Shown here one piece after another: positions 32,306 through 38,307 of a stretch of 38,307 bases of DNA. The DNA is taken from positions 1 through 38,307 of the forward strand of contig CAMDJV010000033.1 of assembly GCA_945901085.1 (NCBI GenBank), written 5' to 3'. Below the pieces are notes generated by a model that did no database searches, was not told where the DNA came from, and worked only from the letters and a program-made list of their open reading frames with translations. Numbering within the stretch: position 1 is the first letter of the stretch; each line of letters opens with the position of its first letter. The DNA comes from Rhodovarius crocodyli (GTDB lineage Bacteria; Pseudomonadota; Alphaproteobacteria; Acetobacterales; Acetobacteraceae). Position numbers and translations under genes: made by a program.

Positions 32306-33022
32306 ATGCGCGCTGCGAAAAACCTACTGCCAGACACCGAGCCCACCCGCGGCAGCGCCGGCGACATGGCGTATGAAGCCCTGCGTGGTTTGCTGCTGAT
32401 CTTTGAACTGCGCCCCGGCGAGCGCCTGAACGAGGTCCATCTCGCCGAGCGCCTGGGGCTTTCGCGCACGCCCGTGCGCGAGGCGCTCAACCGCCTAGCC
32501 GCCGAGCGCCTGGTCCTCGCGCGGGGCGGGCACGGCTTCTATGTGTGCGACCTTGATCTCAAGGAAGCCATGGACCTCTACGAGCTTCGCACCGCGCTCG
32601 AAATCACGGGGTTCCGCCAGGCCTGCGCCAGGGCAAAGGCCTCGGACATCGCGGCGTTGCGGCGCTCCTGGCGGGCTGCCTTGCGCCAGTCGGCCCGCAA
32701 GAATGACCGCGCGGCGATGGTGGGCGAGGATGTGCGCTTCCATGAGACACTCTGCGCGCTCGGCGGCAACATCGAATTGCTGCGCATGCTGAGTGAGGTA
32801 AATGCGCGCACCACTTTCATCCGCTGGGCCTATGCCACCGGCCCGCGCCCCGAGCTCAATTTCGATGAGCATGACGCCCTGGTGGACGCCCTCGTCGCGC
32901 GCGATGCCGCAGCGGGCGAGGCCCTCATCACGCGCCATATCGGGCGCCGTGCCGAGGCGCTGACAACGCTGCTCGCCCCCGCCCCCAGTTTCCTCACCAT
33001 CCCTCGCCGGAGGACGGCCTGA
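32306..33022 (+). CDS. GntR family regulator, FCD subfamily (FadR/GlcC-like)
   Basis: A 238-residue regulator: an N-terminal winged helix (about 20-82; HLAERLGLSRTPVREALNRL is the recognition region) and a C-terminal helical FCD ligand domain (from about 88; ELRTALEITGFRQA, DVRFHETLCALGG). FCD regulators usually sense organic acids such as sugar acids, lactate or fatty acyl compounds. An in-frame ATG at 32246 overlaps the tetR stop (ATGA) and would add 20 residues, but those codons are AT-rich and contain the promoter, so I prefer 32306. Its stop overlaps the cupin start by one base. It probably controls the cupin-dehydrogenase-TRAP genes downstream. Confidence 0.85.
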   Translation: MRAAKNLLPDTEPTRGSAGDMAYEALRGLLLIFELRPGERLNEVHLAERLGLSRTPVREALNRLAAERLVLARGGHGFYVCDLDLKEAMDLYELRTALEITGFRQACARAKASDIAALRRSWRAALRQSARKNDRAAMVGEDVRFHETLCALGGNIELLRMLSEVNARTTFIRWAYATGPRPELNFDEHDALVDALVARDAAAGEALITRHIGRRAEALTTLLAPAPSFLTIPRRRTA

Positions 33023-33531
33023 TGCCCGACACCCCCATGACCCTCGCCCCGCTTCTCGTGGTGCAGCCCGATGACGCACGCTCCTTCTGGCAGCCCGTGC
33101 CGGCCAATGGCTTCGTGCGCTGCATGCTCGCCTCCAACGAGCTGGGCAGCGAGACGCCCTTCTCCATGGGCACGCAGCTGGTGGATCCCGGCTGCTTCGT
33201 GCGCGAGCACGTGCATCCGGACAATGAAGAGGTGATCTTCGTGCTGGAAGGCAGCGGTGAGGCGCTGCTGGACGGCACGGACAAGGTGCCGATGACCAAA
33301 GGCACCTGCATTTTTCTGGGCAAGGGCCGCTCGCACCGTTTCCAGGCAAGCGATGACGGGCCGATGACTTTCATGTGGCTGATGATGCCCGGCGGCCTTG
33401 AGACCTTCTTTGCCCGCATCGGCCGCGAGCGGAAGTCGGGCGACCCGCAGCCACCCAATTTTCCGCGCCCCGTGGATGTGCTGCAGATCGAGGCCGAGAC
33501 GGTCTTCGGCACGCTTCCTCCCAAGGTCTGA
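33022..33531 (+). CDS. Cupin domain protein
   Basis: A 169-residue cupin. Motif 1 is VREHVHPDNEEVIFVLEG (60-77), with metal-ligand candidates His63, His65 and Glu69 or Glu70. Motif 2 has GKGRSHRFQA with His105. The single-barrel metal-binding fold suggests an isomerase, a dioxygenase-like enzyme or a small-molecule binder. The start TGATG shares one base with the gntR stop, and GGAGGACGG precedes it. Its place between a GntR regulator and a 3-hydroxyacyl-CoA dehydrogenase-like gene points to sugar-acid or hydroxy-acid metabolism. No specific function can be assigned. Confidence 0.85.
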   Translation: MPDTPMTLAPLLVVQPDDARSFWQPVPANGFVRCMLASNELGSETPFSMGTQLVDPGCFVREHVHPDNEEVIFVLEGSGEALLDGTDKVPMTKGTCIFLGKGRSHRFQASDDGPMTFMWLMMPGGLETFFARIGRERKSGDPQPPNFPRPVDVLQIEAETVFGTLPPKV

Positions 33532-33535
33532 GCGC

Positions 33536-33850
33536 ATGATCGTCGAGGAGCGGGATTATCGCCTGAAGCCCGGCAAGCTCGGGTTGTTCGTCGCCACTTA
33601 TGAGAAGCACGGGCTGCCCTTGCAGCTGAAGCATCTGGGCAAATTCCTTGGCTATTTCACGACGGAGATCGGCGAGTTGAACCATGTCGTTGCCCTCTGG
33701 GGCTATGAGGGGCTGGATGACCGCGCGCGCCGCCGCTCCGCCATGCTGGCCGATCCGCAATGGCAGGAATATCCCATTATGGTCGCGGATTATCTGGATG
33801 TGCAGAACACGCGCATCATGACGCCCTCCAGCTTCTCGCCGATCCAATGA
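33536..33850 (+). CDS. NIPSNAP family protein
   Basis: A 104-residue protein with the ferredoxin-like NIPSNAP pattern: an opening IVEERDYRLKPGKLGLFVATY, then LGKFLGYFTTEIGELNHVVA and LWGYEGLDDRARRRSAML, then LADPQWQEY. NIPSNAP-like dimeric alpha-beta barrels have no settled biochemical role, but they are often found in degradation operons. The ATG at 33536 starts 4 bases after the cupin stop, and its stop overlaps the next start by ATGA, so it is part of one message. The longer open frame from 33398 is only cupin shadow. Confidence 0.82.
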   Translation: MIVEERDYRLKPGKLGLFVATYEKHGLPLQLKHLGKFLGYFTTEIGELNHVVALWGYEGLDDRARRRSAMLADPQWQEYPIMVADYLDVQNTRIMTPSSFSPIQ

Positions 33851-34785
33851 GCGCGCTTCCAAAAGTCGCGCTGATCGGCGCCGGCACCATCGGCAGCGCC
33901 TGGGCCGTGGTCTTCGCCCGCGCGGGCTGCACCGTCCGCGTCTGGGATGGTGATGCAGCCGCCCTGGAGCGGTTTCCCGCCCGCGTTGCCGCCGTGTTTG
34001 AGGCGCTGGAAGGCTCGGCCATCGCCGGCCTGCCGGGTGGCATGTCGCGCATCACCACTCATGCCGACCTGGCCGAGGCCGTGGGCGGTGTGGACTGGGT
34101 GCAGGAACAGGTGAAGGAAGACCTGGCGATCAAGCAGGAGGTGCTGCCCCGCATCGAGGCCGCTATGCGGTCGGATGCCATCCTCGCCACCTCCACTTCT
34201 GGCCTGTCGCAGGCCGCTCTCGCCTCCGTGCTGGCGCGGCCGGATCGCTTCATCGTGGTGCATCCGCTGACGCCCCCCTTCCTGCTGCCGGTGACCGAAA
34301 TTGTTACGCATCCCGGCACTTCGGAGGCGACACTGGCCGAGGCTTATCGCGTGATGGAGGCGGTCGGCCAAAAGCCCATCCGCGTGCATGGCGAGATCAG
34401 CGGCTTCGCCATGAACCGCATCCAGGCCGCCATGCTGAACGAGATGGTGGCGCTGGTGCGCGATGGCGTGATCAGCCCCGAGGATGCCGATACCACTTTG
34501 ACGCATGGCTTCGGCCTGCGCTGGGCCGTGATCGGCCCCTTTGCCGGCGTGGACCTGAACGCGCTGGGCGGTATCCGGCAATACATGGATCTCTTCGGTT
34601 ATATCCTGAATGACGTGGCGAAGGATCGCGGTGCGACCCAGGCGCTGACGCCCGCCGCGGTGGACAAGCTGGAATCCGGGCTGCGCGCGCAATTGCCGCT
34701 GAGCGAATTGCCGGCGCGACAGAAGCGGCGGGACCGTGCCATCGCGGCCCTGCGCGGCCATCTGGAAAAGGCGGGCCGCCAGTGA
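33847..34785 (+). CDS. 3-hydroxyacyl-CoA dehydrogenase family protein (L-gulonate 3-dehydrogenase/lambda-crystallin-like)
   Basis: A 312-residue NAD-dependent dehydrogenase: Rossmann motif VALIGAGTIGSAW (7-19), STSGLSQAAL, catalytic His139 and Glu151 in VVHPLTPPFLLPVTEIV (137-153), and a C-terminal helical domain with FAMNRIQAAMLNEMVALVRDG. The HPLTPPFLLPVTE wording is that of the CRYL1/L-gulonate 3-dehydrogenase group and of L-carnitine dehydrogenases, so the substrate is probably a 3-hydroxy acid instead of a CoA ester. ATGA overlap with the NIPSNAP gene and GTGA overlap with the TRAP small permease place it inside a tightly packed operon with an organic-acid importer. Confidence 0.9.
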   Translation: MSALPKVALIGAGTIGSAWAVVFARAGCTVRVWDGDAAALERFPARVAAVFEALEGSAIAGLPGGMSRITTHADLAEAVGGVDWVQEQVKEDLAIKQEVLPRIEAAMRSDAILATSTSGLSQAALASVLARPDRFIVVHPLTPPFLLPVTEIVTHPGTSEATLAEAYRVMEAVGQKPIRVHGEISGFAMNRIQAAMLNEMVALVRDGVISPEDADTTLTHGFGLRWAVIGPFAGVDLNALGGIRQYMDLFGYILNDVAKDRGATQALTPAAVDKLESGLRAQLPLSELPARQKRRDRAIAALRGHLEKAGRQ

Positions 34786-35306
34786 GAGTGATCCTCGCCG
34801 GCATTGATGCTGTGAACCTGCTGCTGAAATACGTCCTCGCCCTCTTGCTGGTGATGATGACGGTGGGCGGGCTGGGCCAGGTGGTGGTGCGCTTCGTGCT
34901 GCCATTGCTGGGCTTCAACGCCTCCGCCGCCTGGACGGAGGAGGTGGCGCGCTTCTCGATGATCTGGACGGTCTTCCTCGGCGCCGCCTGGGCGCTGCGA
35001 CATGGCGAACTCATCGCGCTCGATCTCGTGACCCATGCGGTTCCGCGCGTTCTCGGCATCGCCATCAAGGTGTTGGCCTATCTGGCCTGCGCCGCCTTCT
35101 GCGTCCTCCTGGTCATCCTCGGCCTGGAATTCGCGGAGATCGGCGAGATCGAGACCAGCCCGGTGCTGGGCCTCTCCAAATGGTATGTCTTCATGTCGCT
35201 GCCCATCGGCGCCGGCCTGATGGTGATGAATATCGCGGGCTTCCTGCTCGCCTGCATCATCGAGGGCAGTGACCCGCGTGGTGCTCTCGATGCCGTGGGG
35301 GATTGA
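34782..35306 (+). CDS. dctQ: TRAP transporter small permease (DctQ-like)
   Basis: A 174-residue membrane protein with four predicted membrane segments: LLKYVLALLLVMMTVGGLGQ, a second around MIWTVFLGAAWALRHGE, a third at VLAYLACAAFCVLLVILG and a fourth near MNIAGFLLACII. The block AAWTEEVARFSMIWTVFLGAAW is the DctQ signature. Translation starts at GTG (34782), overlapping the dehydrogenase stop (GTGA). With DctM and DctP it forms an Na+-driven tripartite importer of an organic or sugar acid. Confidence 0.92.
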   Translation: MRVILAGIDAVNLLLKYVLALLLVMMTVGGLGQVVVRFVLPLLGFNASAAWTEEVARFSMIWTVFLGAAWALRHGELIALDLVTHAVPRVLGIAIKVLAYLACAAFCVLLVILGLEFAEIGEIETSPVLGLSKWYVFMSLPIGAGLMVMNIAGFLLACIIEGSDPRGALDAVGD

Positions 35307-35309
35307 GCG

Positions 35310-36581
35310 ATGATGGGCACCGCCATTGCACTGATGATCATGTTTGCCGCCGCGGTGCCGATCGGCTTCGCGCTCGGCATGGCGCCGCTCGTAGCGCTCG
35401 ACGCGCAGCGCATCCCGCTGATCGTCATCGCCCAGGCCTCGCTGGAAAGCCTGGACAGCTTCACCCTGCTCGCCATTCCCTTCTACGTCATGGCCGGGCG
35501 CATCATGCTGGCTGGCGGCATGGCCACGCGGCTGGTGGGCCTTGCTGCCGCACTCGTCGGCTGGGTACGAGGCGGCTTGGGCGCGGCTGGCGTGCTGACG
35601 GCGATGTTCTTCGCTACCATCAGCGGCTCATCCTCCGCCACCGCGGCCGCCATCGGCTCGATCCTCGTGCCCGAGATGACCAAGCGGAACTATCCCAAGC
35701 CCTATGCGGCGGCCATCGTCGCGGCTTCGGGCGAGATCGGCGTCATCATCCCGCCCTCCATCCCCATGGTGATCTACGCGGTGACGGTGAGCGAGAGCAT
35801 CGGCTCGCTCTTCCTCGCCGGCATCATCCCGGGCCTCTTGATTGGCTTCAGCCTGATGGGGTTGATCATCGTGCAATCCACCATGCGCGGCTATGGCGAC
35901 CCGACGCGCTTTGCACCGCGCGAGATCGCGCGCGATGTATGGGCCGCGACGAAGCGCGCGGCGCTCTCGCTGCTCATGCCCATCATCGTGCTGGGCGGCA
36001 TCTATGGCGGCATCTTCACCGCGACAGAGGCAGCTGTGGTCGCCGCCGTCTATGCGCTGCTGCTCGGCCTTTTCGTCTATAAGGAACTGCGTTGGCGGGA
36101 TCTGCCAGATATCCTGGCCGGCAGTGCAAAGACCTCTGCCATCGTGCTGATCATCGTCGCCTTTGCCAGTGTCTTCGCCTATGTGCTGACCACATACCAG
36201 GCGCCGCAGGCCGTCGCAGCGTGGCTGACCGCAGTCACCGCCAGCCCGCTGATCTTCCTACTGTTGGTGAATGGCTTTCTCTTCATCGTTGGCATGTTCA
36301 TGGAGACGCTGGCGGCCATCATCATCCTGGCACCGGTTCTGGCGCCGGCCGCCATCGCCTTCGGCATTGATCCCATCCATTTCGGCACGATCGTGGTGGT
36401 GAACCTCGCGGTCGGCATGGTGACGCCGCCGGTGGGTGTGAACCTGTTTGTCGCCTGCAGCATCAGCAAGCTGCGGATGGAGCAATTGATGCCGCCGCTG
36501 CTGCCATTCCTCGCCACGCTCATTCTTTGCCTGCTCATCATCACCTATGTGCCCGCGCTATCCTTGGCGCTGGTGCGATAA
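35310..36581 (+). CDS. dctM: TRAP transporter large permease (DctM-like)
   Basis: A 423-residue integral membrane protein with about twelve helices. Family hallmarks: FTLLAIPFYVMAGRIMLAGG, FATISGSSSATAAAIGSI, ASGEIGVIIPPSIPMVIYAV, GIFTATEAAVVAAVYAL and NLAVGMVTPPVGVNLFVA. It is the transport channel of the TRAP system and works with the DctQ and DctP genes on either side. The ATG at 35310 lies 3 bases after dctQ; a second ATG follows at once (35313). Length is normal for the family. Confidence 0.95.
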   Translation: MMGTAIALMIMFAAAVPIGFALGMAPLVALDAQRIPLIVIAQASLESLDSFTLLAIPFYVMAGRIMLAGGMATRLVGLAAALVGWVRGGLGAAGVLTAMFFATISGSSSATAAAIGSILVPEMTKRNYPKPYAAAIVAASGEIGVIIPPSIPMVIYAVTVSESIGSLFLAGIIPGLLIGFSLMGLIIVQSTMRGYGDPTRFAPREIARDVWAATKRAALSLLMPIIVLGGIYGGIFTATEAAVVAAVYALLLGLFVYKELRWRDLPDILAGSAKTSAIVLIIVAFASVFAYVLTTYQAPQAVAAWLTAVTASPLIFLLLVNGFLFIVGMFMETLAAIIILAPVLAPAAIAFGIDPIHFGTIVVVNLAVGMVTPPVGVNLFVACSISKLRMEQLMPPLLPFLATLILCLLIITYVPALSLALVR

Positions 36582-36602
36582 CCATCAGGAGACACCCCCG
36601 AC

Positions 36603-37601
36603 ATGATCGCAATTCCTCGCCGGACCCTCGCCCTTGGCGCGCTGGCGGCCCCCTTGGCTACCCCCTTCGTCGCACGCGCGCAGGCTGTGACCGAGCTTCG
36701 CCTCGGCCATGTGCTCTCCGAGCAATCCTCCTATCACGTCGCCGGCACCAAGCTCTCTGAGCTGGTAGAGCAGCGCACCAATGGCCGCGTGAAGATCGTG
36801 GTCTTCGCCAACTCAGCTTTGGGTGGCGAGTTGCGGCTGATCCAATCCGCTCGCACCGGCGCGATTGACCTGATGTTCAACAGCCAGCCCTCGCTGGAAA
36901 ACACCATCCGCGATCTCGGTGTACTCTCGCTCCCCTGGCTGTTCGACAGCTATGAGCAGGCCAATATCCTGATGCAGGGCCCGATGGGCCGGCGCCTGCT
37001 GACGCTGCTTGACCCGATCGGCATGGTGGGCCTCTCCTGGTTCAACCTGTTCGAGCGCAGCGTGCTCACCAACCGGCCCTTCACCAACCTGGCGGAAGCG
37101 CGCGGGTTGAAGATCCGCGTCATCCAGTCGCCCGGCTATGTCGAGGCCTATCGCAGCCTTGGCATGCAGCCCACGCCGACGGCCTATGCCGAGCTCTTCC
37201 TGGCCTTGCAAAATGGCGTGGTGGATGCGGCAGAACTGGCGCCTGACCAGATGATCGCCGACCGCTTCGTCGAGGTGATCCGGCATTACATCCTCACCAA
37301 GACGCACCAGCTGCCCTCCGTGCTCATCGCCTCGCGCTCGCGCTTCACCGCCCTACCAGCCGATGTGCAAACGGCGATCCGCGAGAGCGTGCCGACCGCC
37401 ATCACCGAGGGCCTAGCCTATTACAACCGCTTCCGCGAGGAGAGCTTCGTGGAGGTGCGCCGCCGCGGCATCAATATCGTCGAGCCCGACCTCGCCCCCT
37501 TCAAGGCGGCGGCGCGCCCGGCCTATGACACCATCCTGGCCAATGCGCCCAATGGCCGCGCCCTGCTGGCGGAGATCGAGGCCGCCAAGGCCCGCGCGTG
37601 A
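36603..37601 (+). CDS. dctP: TRAP transporter substrate-binding protein (DctP-like)
   Basis: A 332-residue periplasmic receptor. The signal peptide (1-27) has PRRTLALGALAAP and ends VARAQA. The mature part has LRLGHVLSEQSSYHVAG, FANSALGGELRLIQSARTG, PWLFDSYEQANIL, RGLKIRVIQSPGYVEAYRSL (with the Arg that pairs with the substrate carboxylate in this family) and QNGVVDAAELAPDQM. AGGAGA precedes the ATG 22 bases after dctM. It captures an organic acid for DctQM; the likely candidates, given the neighbouring dehydrogenase, are hydroxy- or sugar acids. Confidence 0.94.
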   Translation: MIAIPRRTLALGALAAPLATPFVARAQAVTELRLGHVLSEQSSYHVAGTKLSELVEQRTNGRVKIVVFANSALGGELRLIQSARTGAIDLMFNSQPSLENTIRDLGVLSLPWLFDSYEQANILMQGPMGRRLLTLLDPIGMVGLSWFNLFERSVLTNRPFTNLAEARGLKIRVIQSPGYVEAYRSLGMQPTPTAYAELFLALQNGVVDAAELAPDQMIADRFVEVIRHYILTKTHQLPSVLIASRSRFTALPADVQTAIRESVPTAITEGLAYYNRFREESFVEVRRRGINIVEPDLAPFKAAARPAYDTILANAPNGRALLAEIEAAKARA

Positions 37602-37623
37602 CGATGACGCGCGGAGCGCGCCC

Positions 37624-38162
37624 TTGCTGATCGAACGGCCGGACGGCGCCTGCCTTGCCGTGAAGGTGACGGGCGAGGGGCCACCGCTGCTGCTCGTCTC
37701 CGGCCTGGGCGGCACGGCTTCCTTTTGGCAGGGTGTGGCGCCTGACATCGCCCGGCGCCACCGGGTCGCGGTGATGGACCAACGCGGCATCGGCGCCAGC
37801 ACGCGCGGCACGGCGCCCATCACCATCCACACCCTTGCCGAGGATGCCGCGGCGGTGGCGCTGGCCCTGGGTGGGCCCGTGGCGCTTTGCGGTCATTCGA
37901 CAGGTGCCGCGATCGTTCTGACCATGGCGACCGAGTGCCTCTGCCCCGTCTCGCGCCTCGTGCTCTCCGCCGGCTGGCTGCGGCCTGACGCCTATCTGCG
38001 CGTGTTGTTCGAAATGCGGCTGGCGGTGCTCGAGCGGGCCGGCTTCACCGCCTATGAATTGGCAGGGCGCTTCCTGGCCTACCCGCCCGACGCGCTGATT
38101 GCCGAAGGGAAATTCCCCGCGCCCGACTGGTTGCCACCGGAGCGCGAGGCGGCAGAGAGGGT
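37624..38162 (+). pseudogene. Alpha/beta hydrolase, 3' end removed by an IS30-family element
   Basis: The frame reads LLLVSGLGGTASFWQGVA, MDQRGIGASTRG and VALCGHSTGAAIVLTMA, giving the alpha/beta-hydrolase oxyanion turn and nucleophile elbow with Ser in GHSTG. No ATG is in frame near the start; TTG at 37624, preceded by CGGAG, is the best candidate. After about 179 residues the sequence passes into the IS30 end at 38163, so the C-terminal third with the catalytic His is missing. It follows dctP closely and was probably the last gene of the TRAP operon (lactonase, esterase or similar). Confidence 0.8.
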
Positions 38163-38307
38163 GGATTCAATTGATCGTCGCAACACCCTGAGGGAGGGAG
38201 CTGTGATGAAGACAAGGAAGCGGAGTTCGGATCGATCTGGTCGGTCGCCGCTGTTGTCACCAGGCCGGCCATCGGTTGCGGGACGAGATGAGAGGCGGCG
38301 GTTCTGG
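38163..38307 (+). mobile_element. IS30-family insertion sequence, left end
   Basis: The element begins at about 38163 with GATTCAATTGATCGTCGCAA, which matches the ends of IS30-type elements I remember from related bacteria. A ribosome site, AGGGAGGGAG, precedes a transposase start at 38206. The rest runs off the window, so the right end and target duplication cannot be checked. Confidence 0.7.
38206..38307 (+). CDS. IS30-family transposase, N-terminal part
   Basis: Thirty-four residues are in the window: a basic start, then SPLLSPGRPSVAGRDERRRFW. This is the characteristic opening (SPGRP...R..RRRFW) of a group of IS30-family transposases. AGGGAGGGAG lies 5 bases before the ATG. The gene continues past the right edge. 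It happens to be in frame with the truncated hydrolase upstream, but its own ribosome site shows it is separately translated. Confidence 0.72.
   Translation, partial: MKTRKRSSDRSGRSPLLSPGRPSVAGRDERRRFW

Noticed and set aside
35358-35365. CCGATCGG inside dctM
   Set aside because: Falls in the conserved VPIGFALG coding segment and lacks the flanking symmetry.
38164-38307. Fusion of the hydrolase to the IS30 transposase
   Set aside because: The frames coincide by chance; the transposase has its own strong ribosome site and start at 38206.

Overview
The window is GC-rich alphaproteobacterial DNA. Its many periplasmic tripartite-tricarboxylate (Bug/TctC) receptors, dense catabolic operons and IS1380/IS30 debris suggest a soil or environmental member of the Acetobacteraceae (Roseomonas-like). 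The taxon is inferred from gene style, not from a marker gene. No rRNA, tRNA or CRISPR array was seen.

Layout. 1-691: two gene remnants meet head to head (an abortive-infection C-terminal domain on the minus strand and a TctC receptor on the plus strand). 701-7860: a minus-strand acyl-CoA catabolic operon (enoyl-CoA hydratase, two acyl-CoA dehydrogenases, ADP-forming acyl-CoA ligase), then a TetR regulator and a Bug receptor, with three near-identical palindromes in the intergenic regions that look like the TetR operators. 7861-9438: an orphan family-5 solute-binding protein. 9468-10443: a Bug receptor gene with a one-base frameshift. 10444-11010: no recognisable gene. 11011-15087: Bug receptor plus cyclase-family hydrolase, divergent from iclR plus amidase. 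15240-20361: two amidohydrolases, two small Rieske proteins, a ferredoxin reductase and a Bug receptor, all overlapping or closely spaced, with a TetR gene immediately upstream and another Bug receptor divergent from it.

22201-25020 is a mobile island: an internally deleted IS1380-family element, an AT-rich class II glutamine amidotransferase gene and the frameshifted C-terminal part of a large serine recombinase. 25158-31516 is a minus-strand operon for hydantoinase/oxoprolinase subunits A and B and a nitrate/sulfonate/taurine-type ABC importer. Divergent from it, 31581-38162 holds TetR, GntR, cupin, NIPSNAP, 3-hydroxyacyl-CoA dehydrogenase-like and TRAP transporter genes, then an alpha/beta hydrolase cut by an IS30-family element at the right edge.

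Most modules share one plan: a local regulator, a high-affinity periplasmic receptor and a short set of hydrolases or CoA enzymes, so each probably serves one organic acid or amide. The most unusual is the amidohydrolase-Rieske operon, which has a full electron-transfer chain but no visible oxygenase catalytic subunit. The best regulatory signals are the three CCGATCGG-core palindromes, the TTGACC/GGTCAA dyad at 31554 and the dyad upstream of iclR.
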